From Haemonchus contortus (lineage: Eukaryota > Nematoda > Chromadorea > Rhabditida > Trichostrongylidae), in contig LS997562.1 of the NCBI GenBank assembly GCA_000469685.2, forward strand, positions 43,104,345-43,168,344: a stretch of DNA of 64,000 nt, given 5' to 3'. The notes beneath the pieces are model-generated. The model saw only the letters and a list, made by a program, of their open reading frames with translations, did not search any database and had not been told where the DNA came from. A program made the translations under genes and the position numbers. Below, one piece after another: positions 1 through 11,929 of the stretch (position 1 is its first letter; each line of letters begins with the position of its first letter).

Positions 1-3000
1 ACATAATCTCAATTCGAAATTATCTAGGCAGGTTCTTGAGAAATCCTTGAAAAAGTACTTCGTGTTTAAGAGTACAGCATTCGAAGAAGCGTAACTCGAG
101 CAGGGCGGAACCAGCGTGGACACCAAACCGAACATTCCCAGTCATTGATCACCAACAAGGTTTCAAACATCATACGCTCTGGGACATGAGCGTCGACGTC
201 AGTTCCGTATTGGAAAGCGAATTTTGAAGAATGAAACTTCAAAGTAGTGAAAACATGCTACGTTGAATCTTATTAAGAGTAAATCCTGAGGATTAGATAG
301 TTTCAGAAGTAAAAACATGTATAAGCTGATGATGAGCCCTGGATATCAGATCCTAAACGGTACCAGATCAAGGGAGTAACAACAAACGCCGTCATTGCCT
401 ATTTAATCATTTGCCAATTCTTCTATGGATGACGAAGATCGGATGAAAAACATTCCCTTTTCGACTCTTATCTCAGAATCCAGGAGATTCTCTGGAGTCG
501 TATATGGGAATTTGAGTTCAAGCCACGTGTTCCACTGCTATTTAGGATCGTGTGGCTAATTTATATTTGGCACGGATATTTGGTATATGGAATGACTTCT
601 AGAAGCCAGTCGGTGTGAAAGTCAACATCCCTCGAGCTATGACACTACCAACGGGATTATGTCACGTACTTGAATTCCATCCAGGATAGTACTCGCAAGG
701 CAACGGAAGCTTGCCAGTGCTCAGAAGCTAGCTGACATACAAAACGAATTTTCTGCCCCATCAAACCAGTACGCGGTGTACTAACTGGTTCTGCAGATAC
801 GGATGATTAGGCGATTTGGATGTTGATTTGGACGGAGGCGAAATTAGCGTCAGGACCTTTTCCCTGAGTCACGTGCTACTAGCCCCTGTTCCAAGTCTTA
901 ATCCTCATTTACAAAGAAAAACTGAAGAAAGAGAACCTTCTATGTGCCCTATCAAACGGAAGAAAATTGATGTTCCTTATAATCGTGTATTGCAATATTG
1001 CAAGGCAAGAAAACAAATCTTTGATTCACAATACAAATTAAAAAGCAAGTGGAAGAGCAACGAAAACGTAACAAATGTAGTATAATTATATTGTTAAACG
1101 GCTTGCTGCACCTATACTGCTATATAGTAGCTTATTTGTAAGGAAAGGAAACGGAAAACATATGATTCGACTATAGAAAACCCGATTTGATAGATTAGCA
1201 AGCAAAAAAAGAAAGGTAGACCCAAGAAAACTGTAAATCAATAGCCAGTATTTTTAGAAAGTAAACCCGTAAATAATTATGTCCCATAGAAAAGCGAACA
1301 CACAACGAGTAGTTGTGTCGAGTGGGTGGAGCTGAATGGGAGCGATAGAAATCCACCCGTAATGAGATCATGAAAACCAATATAGGCTGAATAATTGCAA
1401 GCATGCATGACGAATGAAACATTCATAGTATCGCCCAACGAGGGTAATAAAAGTCCTTTGTATTCTCGATTCGGCCACTCTTTTTGGTGGTCACTTCAGA
1501 AAACTTCTGGTAATAGTTTGAAGTGTTTTATTCAGCAGCAAAATTGGCTTCCGCCCAGAGGCAGGGAGGCAAAACGGAAGTCAGCCTGGTGCCATTTTCT
1601 CGGTTCTTTTTAATATTTAGCTCGAATTTTTGGTTTAGCTTTTGCAAATATTTTTCTAAATTTAAACATTTAGTAGCATTTTTATTGATTGCCAAAACTT
1701 CCGACTCCCATTTCTCCTATTTTTTCCTTACCTTCTGACAGTGAAAGGGAGCAAAAGGAGATGAAGACAATTCGACTATTTACTTTTGATCTGAGCTACT
1801 ATTTTCTATCTTTCCTTTCTCATACCTTCCATTAATGTCCTTCCTACTAACAACAGAATCAAGTAAAAACAAAATTCCAGCATGACGTAGGATCGACTGT
1901 CGCCCACTCGAGCCATTTAATTGGTATCAGATTACTGCTTTGGAAAAGAAACTGTAGAGAAAATGACGGCTACATGAAGTCATTGTAACCATGACGCTGA
2001 ACAGAGAGGGATGCGTGGCGCATACAGGGTAATTAATCAATTCTTAGCAAATCATTTCACTTCCTTTCTAGAGAAAAACTATCAAAATATTGCAACTCTT
2101 TAACGCAACTTATGTATTCTGTTGAATCAACTGGTACTTACGGACTTTCCTCCAGAATGCGCCATGCACGCGGCCCTTACATGAACCCGTATTGGCTATG
2201 ATTGGTGTACACCGCCTATGAAGTGACTCACGAAAACTTACAGATGATCTTTTTCTCATTACTACACATTAAACCGTTTAATCGATAGATACTAGATCGC
2301 CCATCAAGTAGCTCTAATTTTAATTTAAAATTATAGTTTTTTGGAGTTGCTATCCCGAGAATTGTTCATTCCAAGGGCTTCTGGATAAACAAGCAAGAAT
2401 AGAATAAACAGAAAGTGACAGAGCTACGAGGATGAAGAGTACAGCAGCACCGTAGGGAAATGAGGACAAGAACTGGGCATGAGCTACTATAATTAAACAG
2501 ACGAGAGTTCAATATAACTCTACGAGGAATGGAGAATGACAGTGTAAAAAAATTCTGAATGAGACGGAAATTGCATGCGAGGCAGCCATAATGGGCATGT
2601 TCCGTTGTTTTACAATGAACACTTACGGAATTTCAAGGAGAACTCGGAACGGTCTATTTTGGTTTTAGACAAAGAGCTTCTTGGAACGCTACACCCCACA
2701 CACGAATCCTCAAACGGTCATTATGTCCGTTTTTTGACTGCATACTTTTGTCGACCAAAGCAATTCCATACTGGTTAGTTCAGTGGCTCCCACGCAATCT
2801 GCTACTCCGAAGTGCTGGGAGTTGGGTATGATGTCAGACATCACGAACATCTTGTTTCCTTACCAGACTTTTTGGATTCCCAAGCTGATCCACTAAGATC
2901 CTTAGCTCAGATACTCTATGTTCATTCCTGGTAAAAATTAGGAAGCACCCAAACCCGATTATGATGGACTAGAATAGCAATGGAGTAATGCGCTCATACG

Positions 3001-6000
3001 AGCCTTAGAAAACAGCGAATCGGTAAAAAGGTCATATTTGTTATTGTTATTTAAGTCATATTATTACTTGTACTAAAGTTGGGGCAAAGCTCTGACTTGC
3101 CAGACCCCGCCCACTTCATGAACTCTGCCCTGGGCCTCGTGGGAGCAATTGTAGATTCTTTTATTATCAAACTTTCCATGACAGATTGCATGATGACTAA
3201 GTTCTTGTACCCTCCACTACAGCGTCACCGCTAATAACCCGCGATCTACAAAGAATCAAAACAAAATTCGAGTCTGATTTACTGGTATGGAAGCATCCAA
3301 CGTAAAAGTTAACTCAGGAAACCAGCGAAGACTGAACCTACTACGATGGAGAAGCTTCAATGAGCTTTTATATCGAAATGTCCCCTTAGACGTCATCAAA
3401 GATATGACCGAACGTTCAGGAAGTTACTTTAGAGCTATTAGGTATTAACATTCGCGGAACAAGTTGATTGACGTCGTCTATTGTCGCAAATAACAATTTC
3501 CAAGTCGAAATGAAATCTATTTTGTCAGATTCCACAGTCCCGGATTAGAATACATAATAAATTACAACTTATGGTTAATAATATGTATGCATAGTAGACC
3601 AGGTGATGTCATTTTTCTTTTGTTTTCGTTTATTAAATGCAAAGTTTTCGATGGGAGCTTAATTTCCTGATGCTTCCTCATGCTTAGAGATCCGCTTAGA
3701 GCATTAAATCTGCGCTCTATTTTGGGCAACACTTTGCAAAAAAAAACCTTTATAGTTGATTATTTTGTGAGGCGTTGATGTGATGGCTGGGAAAATATGA
3801 AGACAAATACAAGACAATTCCCCTACATGTTTAGGTAAAGCCTTGACTAAAAGCGTACTATTTCATTCGTCTAACTTCTCGGTTTCTTCCGTTCCTGGAG
3901 CATGGAGGCCGAAGGTAATAGTGATTTACCTCTCTAAGAAGTCAATTCCGATCTCGATCGAGTTCAGTTCCTAGGAGAAAAATCTAAACGGCCCAAACGA
4001 ATCAGATACTTTGATCGATACATACCATCATACCATCACTATTCGAAAAAAACCTCTATTCTAAGGCAAAATTAACTGTAAGTTGGAAGTAGGTATAGCA
4101 ATATAAGAAAAGACACTGCTGCTCAGCTATAAATTAGAAAAAATATGATTGAGCAATGAAGGATGGAAAGGGCTGTTAAAGGGAACGTGCTGATAGCAAA
4201 TATTTCAGGTATTTCGGGTGAAACCGAATACTTTAGCCCTCTCATTTCATTTTCATCTATGAACGAGGTACTAAGGTAGGACAACCTGACTGCACTCTCT
4301 CCCAAGGACAACAACAATTGGTGATGTTTGATTGATGTCAATAACACCTCTAACAAGGTAATTTGAAATAAATGGAAAACAATCATAAAAGTTCAACCTA
4401 TCGCATTCACATGAATCAAGCAAAGCCTTATCACCCTTCATTAGACACCAACCGGCTTTCCATGAGAGGGCCACATTTCAGGCAATTCCTCAGCTTTGAC
4501 TGCACTTTTTCTTGGGACTTTTTGGGTTGGATAATGAAATAAAAAGGACCTCCTTCTGGTCATGGACTCATTCTCGTTGAAACAGTCGCAACAACAACAC
4601 TGGAAGAAAAGAACTCGTTCAATGCTTTACTGTGCCTTTGAACGTTACAGGAGACCAGGTGTTACCCTGGTCCTTCGATTATTGCGGGTGGATCACAGAT
4701 TTACTCCCTATTAGTATTGGTATTGACAAGTGTGGATAAAAATTCGTCACTCGTAAAGAAAAGTTCATCAAGAAAAGAGACAAATTGTGCAGCTAATAAT
4801 AAAATGCGCCATGCAAAGTATGCCACAAAAAAGATGTCGTGCATACGGAAACATGAAAAATGGTCTGAAAAACATGAAAAAGGTCGTCAAAAGTAACCAG
4901 TTCAAAAATGTAACCAATACAATTTTCAAGATTATGTTTCCATTTTCTAATTACCTTTACTATGATTACTAGGATTCGCATTTGTATGGCGCACCTTTGA
5001 AAATACAGAAAACTTCAAGATATCGCGTATCCATATAACGTCCGTTTACTCTGAGACTCTCATCCGTTTACTTTTAGATGCATCAGTACGACCTTTATAC
5101 CACTTAAAGTATGCATGACATACATCAAATAAGTATTATTTACGACGTAGATTCAGATCCCTCTACACGTCATCGTGAGCTGAGAAAATATGAATTTAAT
5201 TAGCATTAAGTTCATCTCCATGCATAAGCCCGGAATCAGCTTAGGCGAGATTTATATAAAATTCCATATCGGCACATGGTGTTATGCAAAAAAAAACAGG
5301 ATTGAGATTTTTTCAAATAAAATTGGAACTGTCCTGTAAGGGGATCCCCTACGGACCCGGAACCAGGTAACCCCTGTATAGCTTCCTGCATCAGTGTAAG
5401 TTCCCATACAGTTCCCTATACATGTTTGAAGGAGCTGTATGGAAATTTACGCTAATGGGACAACACCCAACAACAAAAAGCAATGGAAGTCACGTACGCA
5501 GCAGACAACTTCAATAAATGGAGTTCACCTCCACTATGACCACCAAAAGCTTCAGAACAAATCAGAAAGGTACACTAGCAGGGAAGTGTATAGAAGTGGA
5601 ATTAAGGTATTATACAAAATAATCTATGTAAATAAAAAATCACGCAAGTACTTCTAAAGGATGGAGAAACAGATTCACTCGATGTTGAAGAGTTCTTTCT
5701 CAACTTCAGGGCTATTTGTCAAAAGGTATGAAAAGAGTTAAAAGTTGGGGTCTAAATAAGGTTACGATTCGTAGGGGCTGTTACATCGCTGAGGGGTTTG
5801 GCAAAGTTTGAAAAAGGTTCGTCAAACGACGAATTCTAAATCCAATTACCATAGGTTGACAACTTTCTGAAAATCAGGATTATTTGGTAAAAGGGCAAAC
5901 GTCTTTGTTTGTAGATTATAGGGAGATTTTCAGAAAAAAAGTGTTCAAGATGGAGCAAGGCCGCTTGGGGGAAGGCCAGTCGGTGAAATTTCACTGATTG

Positions 6001-7590
6001 AAAAAAAACTGAAAAACAATCAATAAAATCTAAGTGCCCAAGGAATATCAATGAACCATAAGCATGCATGAGGCTGCATTTATACTCTGTAGATGTGAGG
6101 TCAACTGTTTACGCTCCAAAGAAACAGTAATCTTGCAATAAAATTACCACCTATGTACTGAAATTACTCGAAAAATTTTGCTTGGACTTAGTAGATTCGC
6201 ACCTCGAGAAAGTGCAGGCTCCATAGCTGTCACCGGCCGCCCACACCCAACAATATGTAGTTGGGCGTGGGCGGCCTGCGACAGCTATGGAAGCAGGTAC
6301 TTCTAGAAGATCTGAATATATCAAATGTTCATTTGATTCCTGGAATTAAATAGATCAGACAAACATAAAAACAAGCCCTTAACTATAAGTTCCATTAAAT
6401 ATTAGTGTATCGGCAAGGCATAGAAGGTGTATAGCTACCGTATGCTCTTGCTCGGAGAATCAAAGGCAAAATCGACTTTCGTTCATATTAACTTAACCTA
6501 ACTTTCTTCCCCTAGCGAGACCCGGATTAATTTTGCCAGGAAGGGTATGAGGGCATTTCAAGGACTCCTTATGGGCACACTGTTTTAGGAAACCCTTTAA
6601 ATTGGAACCTTCGAGGGAAAATCTGCTGGCAGTGTAGGGACTCGCCAGAGCAAAAAGAACCTTTTAAGGTTTTTGAAACCTATTTCCGGGATTACTTGAT
6701 GGACAAAACAAGTTGCAGATGCCAGCAGTAGGCCAGTATCTTGGGGTTCACATGACCTTCCAGATAGGAAGACTAAAAAGAACTTCATCAGGAATGAGTA
6801 CATGTGAGTATTCAGCGGTGCTTCAATGGCTTGTGTGACTCAACAGGAAGCTTCAGAAGGTATTAGGCTTGAAATAGAGAAAGAACTAGTCAAGAAAACG
6901 TCCACTGAAGGAAATAAGCTCGTAATCTACCTAATGAAATGGAATTAGTTTGAAAAAATCAATAAAAAAGAATGGATTCCAGAAAACTAGAGATGAACTA
7001 CTCACATTAAGCAGCAATGGTAATGGCACTAGCCGAATTAGCTCATTGCCCTTTGCGAAAACCCCCCGAAAATGACAAAAAGAAAAACTCTCGTGGGACA
7101 GAATGCTTAAGCCGCAGGAGAAGTGTCTCGGGAAACAGAAGCCTCTAATGCGTTCAGCTTTAGATTGTTGTGTTGTAAAGCCTTCAAATTAAGAAGCAGG
7201 TGAATCCCACGTGGTTCTGTTGTTGACGACGTTCACCCGTCGGTACCCGAATGCAACTATGAATCAGAACTTTTCAGGATCAGAAAAACCTTTTCGATAA
7301 GGACTAGACGGGCTCTTTCAAGCTGAATGGCGACTATTGTCATAGTGCAATCCCATTTCCCCTTCTTTCGAGAAGGCGCTTGCTCTCAAAGTTCCACCGC
7401 TACCTTGAAAAAAGAACAAAATAGACATAAATCAGCTTATCAACTCAAGCAATCTGTAACATGCATGGTCGTCTATTTTTATTTAATTGGCAATGAATCC
7501 GAATCGATAATCGATTTGAACCTATTTATCAAAGAATTTTAGCAAAAATAAAACCAAAAATTGATATTCAATAATTGATTCATCATATTT
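1..7590. other. Gene-free region
   Basis: I see no exon with recognisable protein content. The 89-codon open frame at 816-1085 lacks homology that I recognise and has no splice context. Apart from the hairpin at 6210 and copies of the GATGC/GCATC core (near 2012, 2156 and 4803) the sequence looks like decayed intergenic DNA. Confidence 0.6.
6210..6302. repeat. Long near-perfect foldback hairpin
   Basis: Left arm 6210-6251 and right arm 6260-6302 are inverted copies around an 8-base loop. The loop-proximal 33 positions match at 29, including CCATAGCTGTC and GGCCGCCCAC. The arms are strongly GC-rich against an AT-rich background. It could be a MITE remnant or a transcribed hairpin. It has no obvious terminal target duplication. 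Confidence 0.8.
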
Positions 7591-7593
7591 ATC

Positions 7594-7890
7594 GGGGAGG
7601 TGGTGTAGTGGCAATTGACGCGCATCACACACGCATGGCCACGGGTTCGAACCCCGGATCGATACCCGCCTAGACCAACCAAGCCTTCCAACCCTCCGGG
7701 GTCGGTTAATTGGTACCAGACGCGTCTGCGAGGATAAAAGCACTGACTTGTACATCGGCTGGCCACCGCAAGTCGTTGTATAGGCCCCATACGCATTCAA
7801 TACGCCAGTACGATTCTGAATAGAAGTCGAATGAGTAGGCGTATCCCTAAGACGGGATTGATCAATGCCTTAGGACTCGAACCTTATCCT
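7594..7890 (+). repeat. tRNA-headed SINE-like repeat, copy 1 (best preserved)
   Basis: The 5' head contains an A-box-like TGGTGTAGTGG (7601-7611) and a perfect B box GGTTCGAACCC (7644-7654), 43 bp apart as in tRNA genes. A tRNA-unrelated body with a GGTACCAGACNCGTCTG block follows, then GGCTGGCCACCGCAAGTC, and the tail ends ...GACGGGATTGAT...CTTATCC. Six other copies in this window share the head, body and tail, which argues for a retroposed SINE family. No clean target-site duplication was identified. Confidence 0.78.
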
Positions 7891-7899
7891 TATTTATTG

Positions 7900-10600
7900 G
7901 GAACGTATTCAGTGAGGCTGTTCCCGAAGTTGCTAGCAATGATTTGTTGAAGCACAGACTATCAATAAGTTCTGGTCAATAGTTGGCTTCGTCATTAGGA
8001 GTTTCCTCAATCACCAGTGCAATAGCGCTACAGAAAATGATCGATCGTGGCAAAGGACCGTATTTCGAAGAAGTCTGTGGGTCATTACAGAACAAGAGGC
8101 TAAGGGGTGAAGTTCCATAAAATTTGCCTCAGCACTACGGCCACGACGGTTCCAGCTATAGTTACCTTACTTTACCCGACCTTCAGGTTTTGCCTCTTGC
8201 ACGAGTTACTTCTTATGGAAACAAGGAATCATGTAAAATTAGTGAAAAAACACTATACTACTCACAGAAAATCCATCTGGTAGTTTGAGCCACGGCTTGC
8301 CGTCTGATTAGACCAGATGAATTTCTAATGCCGCTAGTAAATGACACTTCAATCATTTGTATAGCTGTGTTGATATCAATTACTTGATGAATTCCGAATT
8401 TTCGCTTTTTTCCTTGACAGAGCAGCTCCTCTCAGCAAATATATCCATACAGATACTACTTACACTTGCTAAATAAATAAGTTATGTGGGAAAGGCCGAA
8501 AACATTATTACGAACATCAAGTTTTACACCCAAAGCATCTGATCAAAACTAATTCGAAGAGGATTGTAGTGACCGACCACCCGCCGTACTTACCCGACCT
8601 GTTGCCGCTTGACTTCTCTCCTTCCCGATCACAAAGTAATTCCGGGGAAACATGAACTTTCGCAATATTGACCGTCTAGTTCGAAATAAGGGCTGCATAA
8701 AGCTGTTGCTAGAGAAGAAAACTGTGAAACATACATAGTTGAAGGGATTCATTTTTCAGTATCTATTTCTGATGTCTATAGTTATTTCAATCAAAAGAAC
8801 TCGGTATTTTCCCCAGTAAACGAAAATTTTCCCTCTCCAACTGGTAACTCGCTAAGCAGTGCTTTCAGCAGCAGCGAAATAGACATGGAATCAAGTCATA
8901 TGGAAAACGCTAAACGATGTCTAACTGGTCGTAAGTGGAAAAACTGAATTACACAGTTGATTGAGCTCCATTTAGTCTGGACCGGATAAGTTGAACATGC
9001 TTACTAATACAGTTTAAACTTAATGGACCTCAATCAACTAGCCAGACTACCAAAGAAAGCTAACAAGTTTATTGAAAATGGGAACTCAATTAGACATTCG
9101 CAATCATAATTATTTTTATTTCAAATATTATAATAGCTACTAATGTTTTCACATATATTATTACATTATAATCATATTCTTATTAGTATAATTGACTTCA
9201 TTGTACTGTACTATTTTCCTTCGTTACCGTACTGTCTTATAACAACTCATTTGATGCTTTCGATCTGTATATTTGTATTCTTGAAATTTGCTTGATTGAC
9301 TATTTACCTGAATTTTTGATTTGATTTTTTGACTTAAGGATTTCAATTGATGATTTTTGTATATAATACCTACTGCAGTAGATCAGGTACGTCTTCTGAC
9401 CCAACAATTTGATGGATTCCATCGCACAAGCATCACTTTTAGGAACATTTTCTGATTCGAACATAAAAGGGATAGATCAGGAAAAATAAAATTCAGGAAA
9501 AAGGTAGAAAAAATGCTCATGACCTAAACACTAAATGAAAACTAATGAGTTGGTAAGGGAATGAAAACAAAAAACTGAACCTAGACTGTGGAAAAAGAGG
9601 TGCACATCGCTGAAGTGGCACTACAGTAGAGAAGCGGTCTAAGGTGGATTATCAATGACCATTGAAGGGGTTGTTATAATAAGCAGTCAAAACAGGGTCG
9701 AAGTACAAGAAGCCGTTCTGAGCGACCAAGAGAACAGAAATGATGACGAGTCAATCAGAAATTTCGGGAAAATTCTATGGAAGACAAATGACATTAAAAA
9801 GCCGCCATAATAAAATTACATTTTCTCAGAGAAACAGATTAAATAGGCAGCTGAAATAGAAAAATAACGTTGCATCCCTAGGCCGGGCAGGAAAAGGCAT
9901 AGACGGGCAGTTGGTTGGATTGACGCAGGAATAGATCAAATAATCGTCAGCTGTGATACGGTAGGGAAGTGAATACGAGTTTTAGAAACAATTGAACTTG
10001 TAGCAGACTGAAAAAAGGCTTAATTCCAAAACAGAAGTTCTATAGCCTACAGGTCGGCATACAGTGCCCCCTAAAAGACGGGTCTCCCCTGACAGCCAAA
10101 TGAACACTACTATGAGCGACTAAATCGAAGAAAATCTTTTGGGAAAGAGGCCCAGTTGATCCTAAAGCGTGGGAGAAAGTATCGGATAAATCTAACCCAT
10201 GAAACTCCATAGATTGAGCCCCGGCTTTAGCCCTACCCAAAACAATCAAGTCCCTTGCCTTTTTTGTGTCAGTCAATCCAGAGCGTCAGATTTCTTGAAA
10301 AAATATCTTCATCAAACATGCAAAGAGGTTGTTGGATTAGAATCAGAAATGCTTTTTAGAGATGTTTTCTACTCAGGGCTTAGCATTATAATGAGGGGCT
10401 GAGCAGACCATGTACTAGCCTCGACAGTCACGTCATTGCATTTCACGGCCGCGGAAGCTCTCCGAAAGAAAAGTGTTCCAAATGTTCGAGAAGGCACAGC
10501 GTTGGGCTTTGGTGCACGGAAATAGCAGTTTTCGAGGAAATAACAAATTTGGTCAGTCAGCTGGAATGAAAGTTTCCCGTGGAGAACCGTAAAACAATTT
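7900..10600. other. Gene-free region, AT-rich
   Basis: No gene supported. 9100-9380 is especially AT-rich. From 9690 it is R2 repeat. Confidence 0.6.
9690..10045. repeat. Interspersed repeat, family R2, copy 1
   Basis: It shares collinear blocks with 17500-17845: AGTCAATCAGAA, TATGGAAGACAAAT (TGATGGAAGACAAATT in the partner), an attaaaaa block and GATACGGTA...AGTGAATACG, in the same order and orientation. Unknown repeat family with no coding potential. Confidence 0.5.
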
Positions 10601-10606
10601 GAACTA

Positions 10607-11179
10607 TTAGGTTGATGCATAATTATTGCGGATTTTTTCGCGGCTTTCTTTCTCCCGAAAGTGCTTGACTATTGAGTTTGGGTTTTTCCTAGAAATGATC
10701 TACTTGATTTCCTCTACAAGAATATACTCAAGAGTCCATCCGCGTGTTCGCGAAATTAGGCTTAACTACTTCGAGAAAGATTGGAAGGTGGCGCAGTCAT
10801 TCCGCGATCTCAGTAACTTTTCGGCGATCGAACAATGAGCCAGAACCAACCAAGAAATGGGATCTGCCCCTAAATCTGCCAAATTCACCAGCATTTTTAT
10901 GGATTATCTCGTCAACCGTTCATCGAAAAAATGGCTAGAGAATAGAAGTTACGTCGATTTGGATGACTTGATGGCCGATGTCGAGGCGTGGATCACCCCC
11001 AAGGATCAAAACTTCTTCGCTTTTGGGATCCGACTAACTAATTAATGGGAAGCAGTGCTTGACGTAGACGGTGAACAAGTTCCGGAGTAATTATTTGAAT
11101 ATGTCTTTGCTTAGTATTTCTGTAATTTCTTTAAGTAAATTTTGCTGGAAAAATCCGCAATAATTATTCATCAACCTAA
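10607..11179 (+). mobile_element. Internally deleted mariner-family element (copy A)
   Basis: Terminal inverted repeats begin TTAGGTTGATGCATAATTAT (10607) and mirror at 11144-11179, each flanked by TA (10605-10606; 11180-11181), the mariner target site. A 230-bp leader and a start codon (10835, MSQNQPRNG...) are followed directly by the transposase C-terminus, so most of the catalytic domain is deleted. The element is non-autonomous. Confidence 0.8.
10857..11092 (+). pseudogene. Mariner transposase C-terminal fragment
   Basis: The frame encodes RSYVDLDDLMADVEAW and NFFAFGIRLTN, a stop, then WEAVLDVDGEQVPE. This matches the conserved C-terminal pattern of mariner transposases (F-x-x-GI-x-x-L-x-x-RW-x-x-V-x-x-DGEY). 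The DDD catalytic core is absent and one in-frame stop (TAA at 11042) is present. Confidence 0.75.
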
Positions 11180-11189
11180 TATATAGAGG

Positions 11190-11516
11190 CAGGTAAAATG
11201 CAGGGAAATGAAAAATATCAAAATGTTCGACCGTATTTGACTGTGCTTGACCATCAGGACATCATGTGTACTTTCACTAGATCACTAATGAACGATCGCT
11301 GAAAAGTTACTGAGATCGCGGAATGAGTGCGCCACCTTACAATCTTTCTCAAAGTAGTAAAGCCTAATTTCGCGAATATACGGATGGTTTTTCGAGTATA
11401 TTCTTGTAGAGGAAATCAAGTAGATCATTTCTAGAAAAAACCCGAACTTGAAAGTCAAATTCTTTCAAGAGAAAAAGAGCCGCGAAAAAATCCGCAATAA
11501 TTATGCATCAACCTAA
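11190..11516 (-). mobile_element. Inverted mariner left-end fragment (copy B)
   Basis: Read on the minus strand from 11516 it repeats the left terminal repeat and about 230 bp of leader of copy A with few differences (for example CCGCGATCTCAGTAACTTTT in both). It then diverges near the start codon. TA flanks the outer end at 11517-11518. No coding part remains. Confidence 0.75.
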
Positions 11517-11644
11517 TAGATTATTTCGCACTTGAACAGAGCATGTTGTTCTATCAGAATGGGAATGGACCTATTCAATCCTGCTCCAATAAACTAAGCC
11601 CATATCCTCTAATTTGGTGGCCACACGGCTACAATTGCTTGGGA

Positions 11645-11920
11645 AACCAGGAGCGTTGGCCGAAAAAGTGACTTCCGTTGTAGTGTCCTATAGAAGAACT
11701 CCCATGCAACTGCCGCTCAAATCGAGACGTATGTGGCCCATACACTGGCTTACGGTGACCAGCCATGCACAAGTCAGAACTTCTGATTTTCCGAACGAGT
11801 CTGATATAACTGACCGACTCCGGAAGGATGAAAGGCTCGTTTGGCTTGGGCGGAATCGATCCGGGATCCGAACCCGTGACCATGTGTGTGCGGTACTGGG
11901 CCACTTGCTTGCCTCCACAC
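11645..11920 (-). repeat. SINE-like repeat, copy 2
   Basis: Read on the minus strand this copy has the head GGAGGCAAGCAAGTGGC and the B-box GGTTCGGATCC, followed by the body blocks CATGGTCACGGG, GACTCGTTCGG and CTGGTCACCG. It is diverged towards the 3' end. It produces opposing 106-codon open frames that are not genes. Confidence 0.72.
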
Positions 11921-11929
11921 TTTCTGCTC

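Noticed and set aside
816..1085. 89-codon open frame as a gene
   Set aside because: It begins at a non-ATG codon (the next Met is far inside). No recognisable domain, no flanking splice signals, and surrounding DNA looks decayed.
7600..7665. A true tRNA gene
   Set aside because: A and B boxes are present, but no acceptor stem pairing or anticodon arm is evident, and the same head occurs in diverged dispersed copies with a common body.
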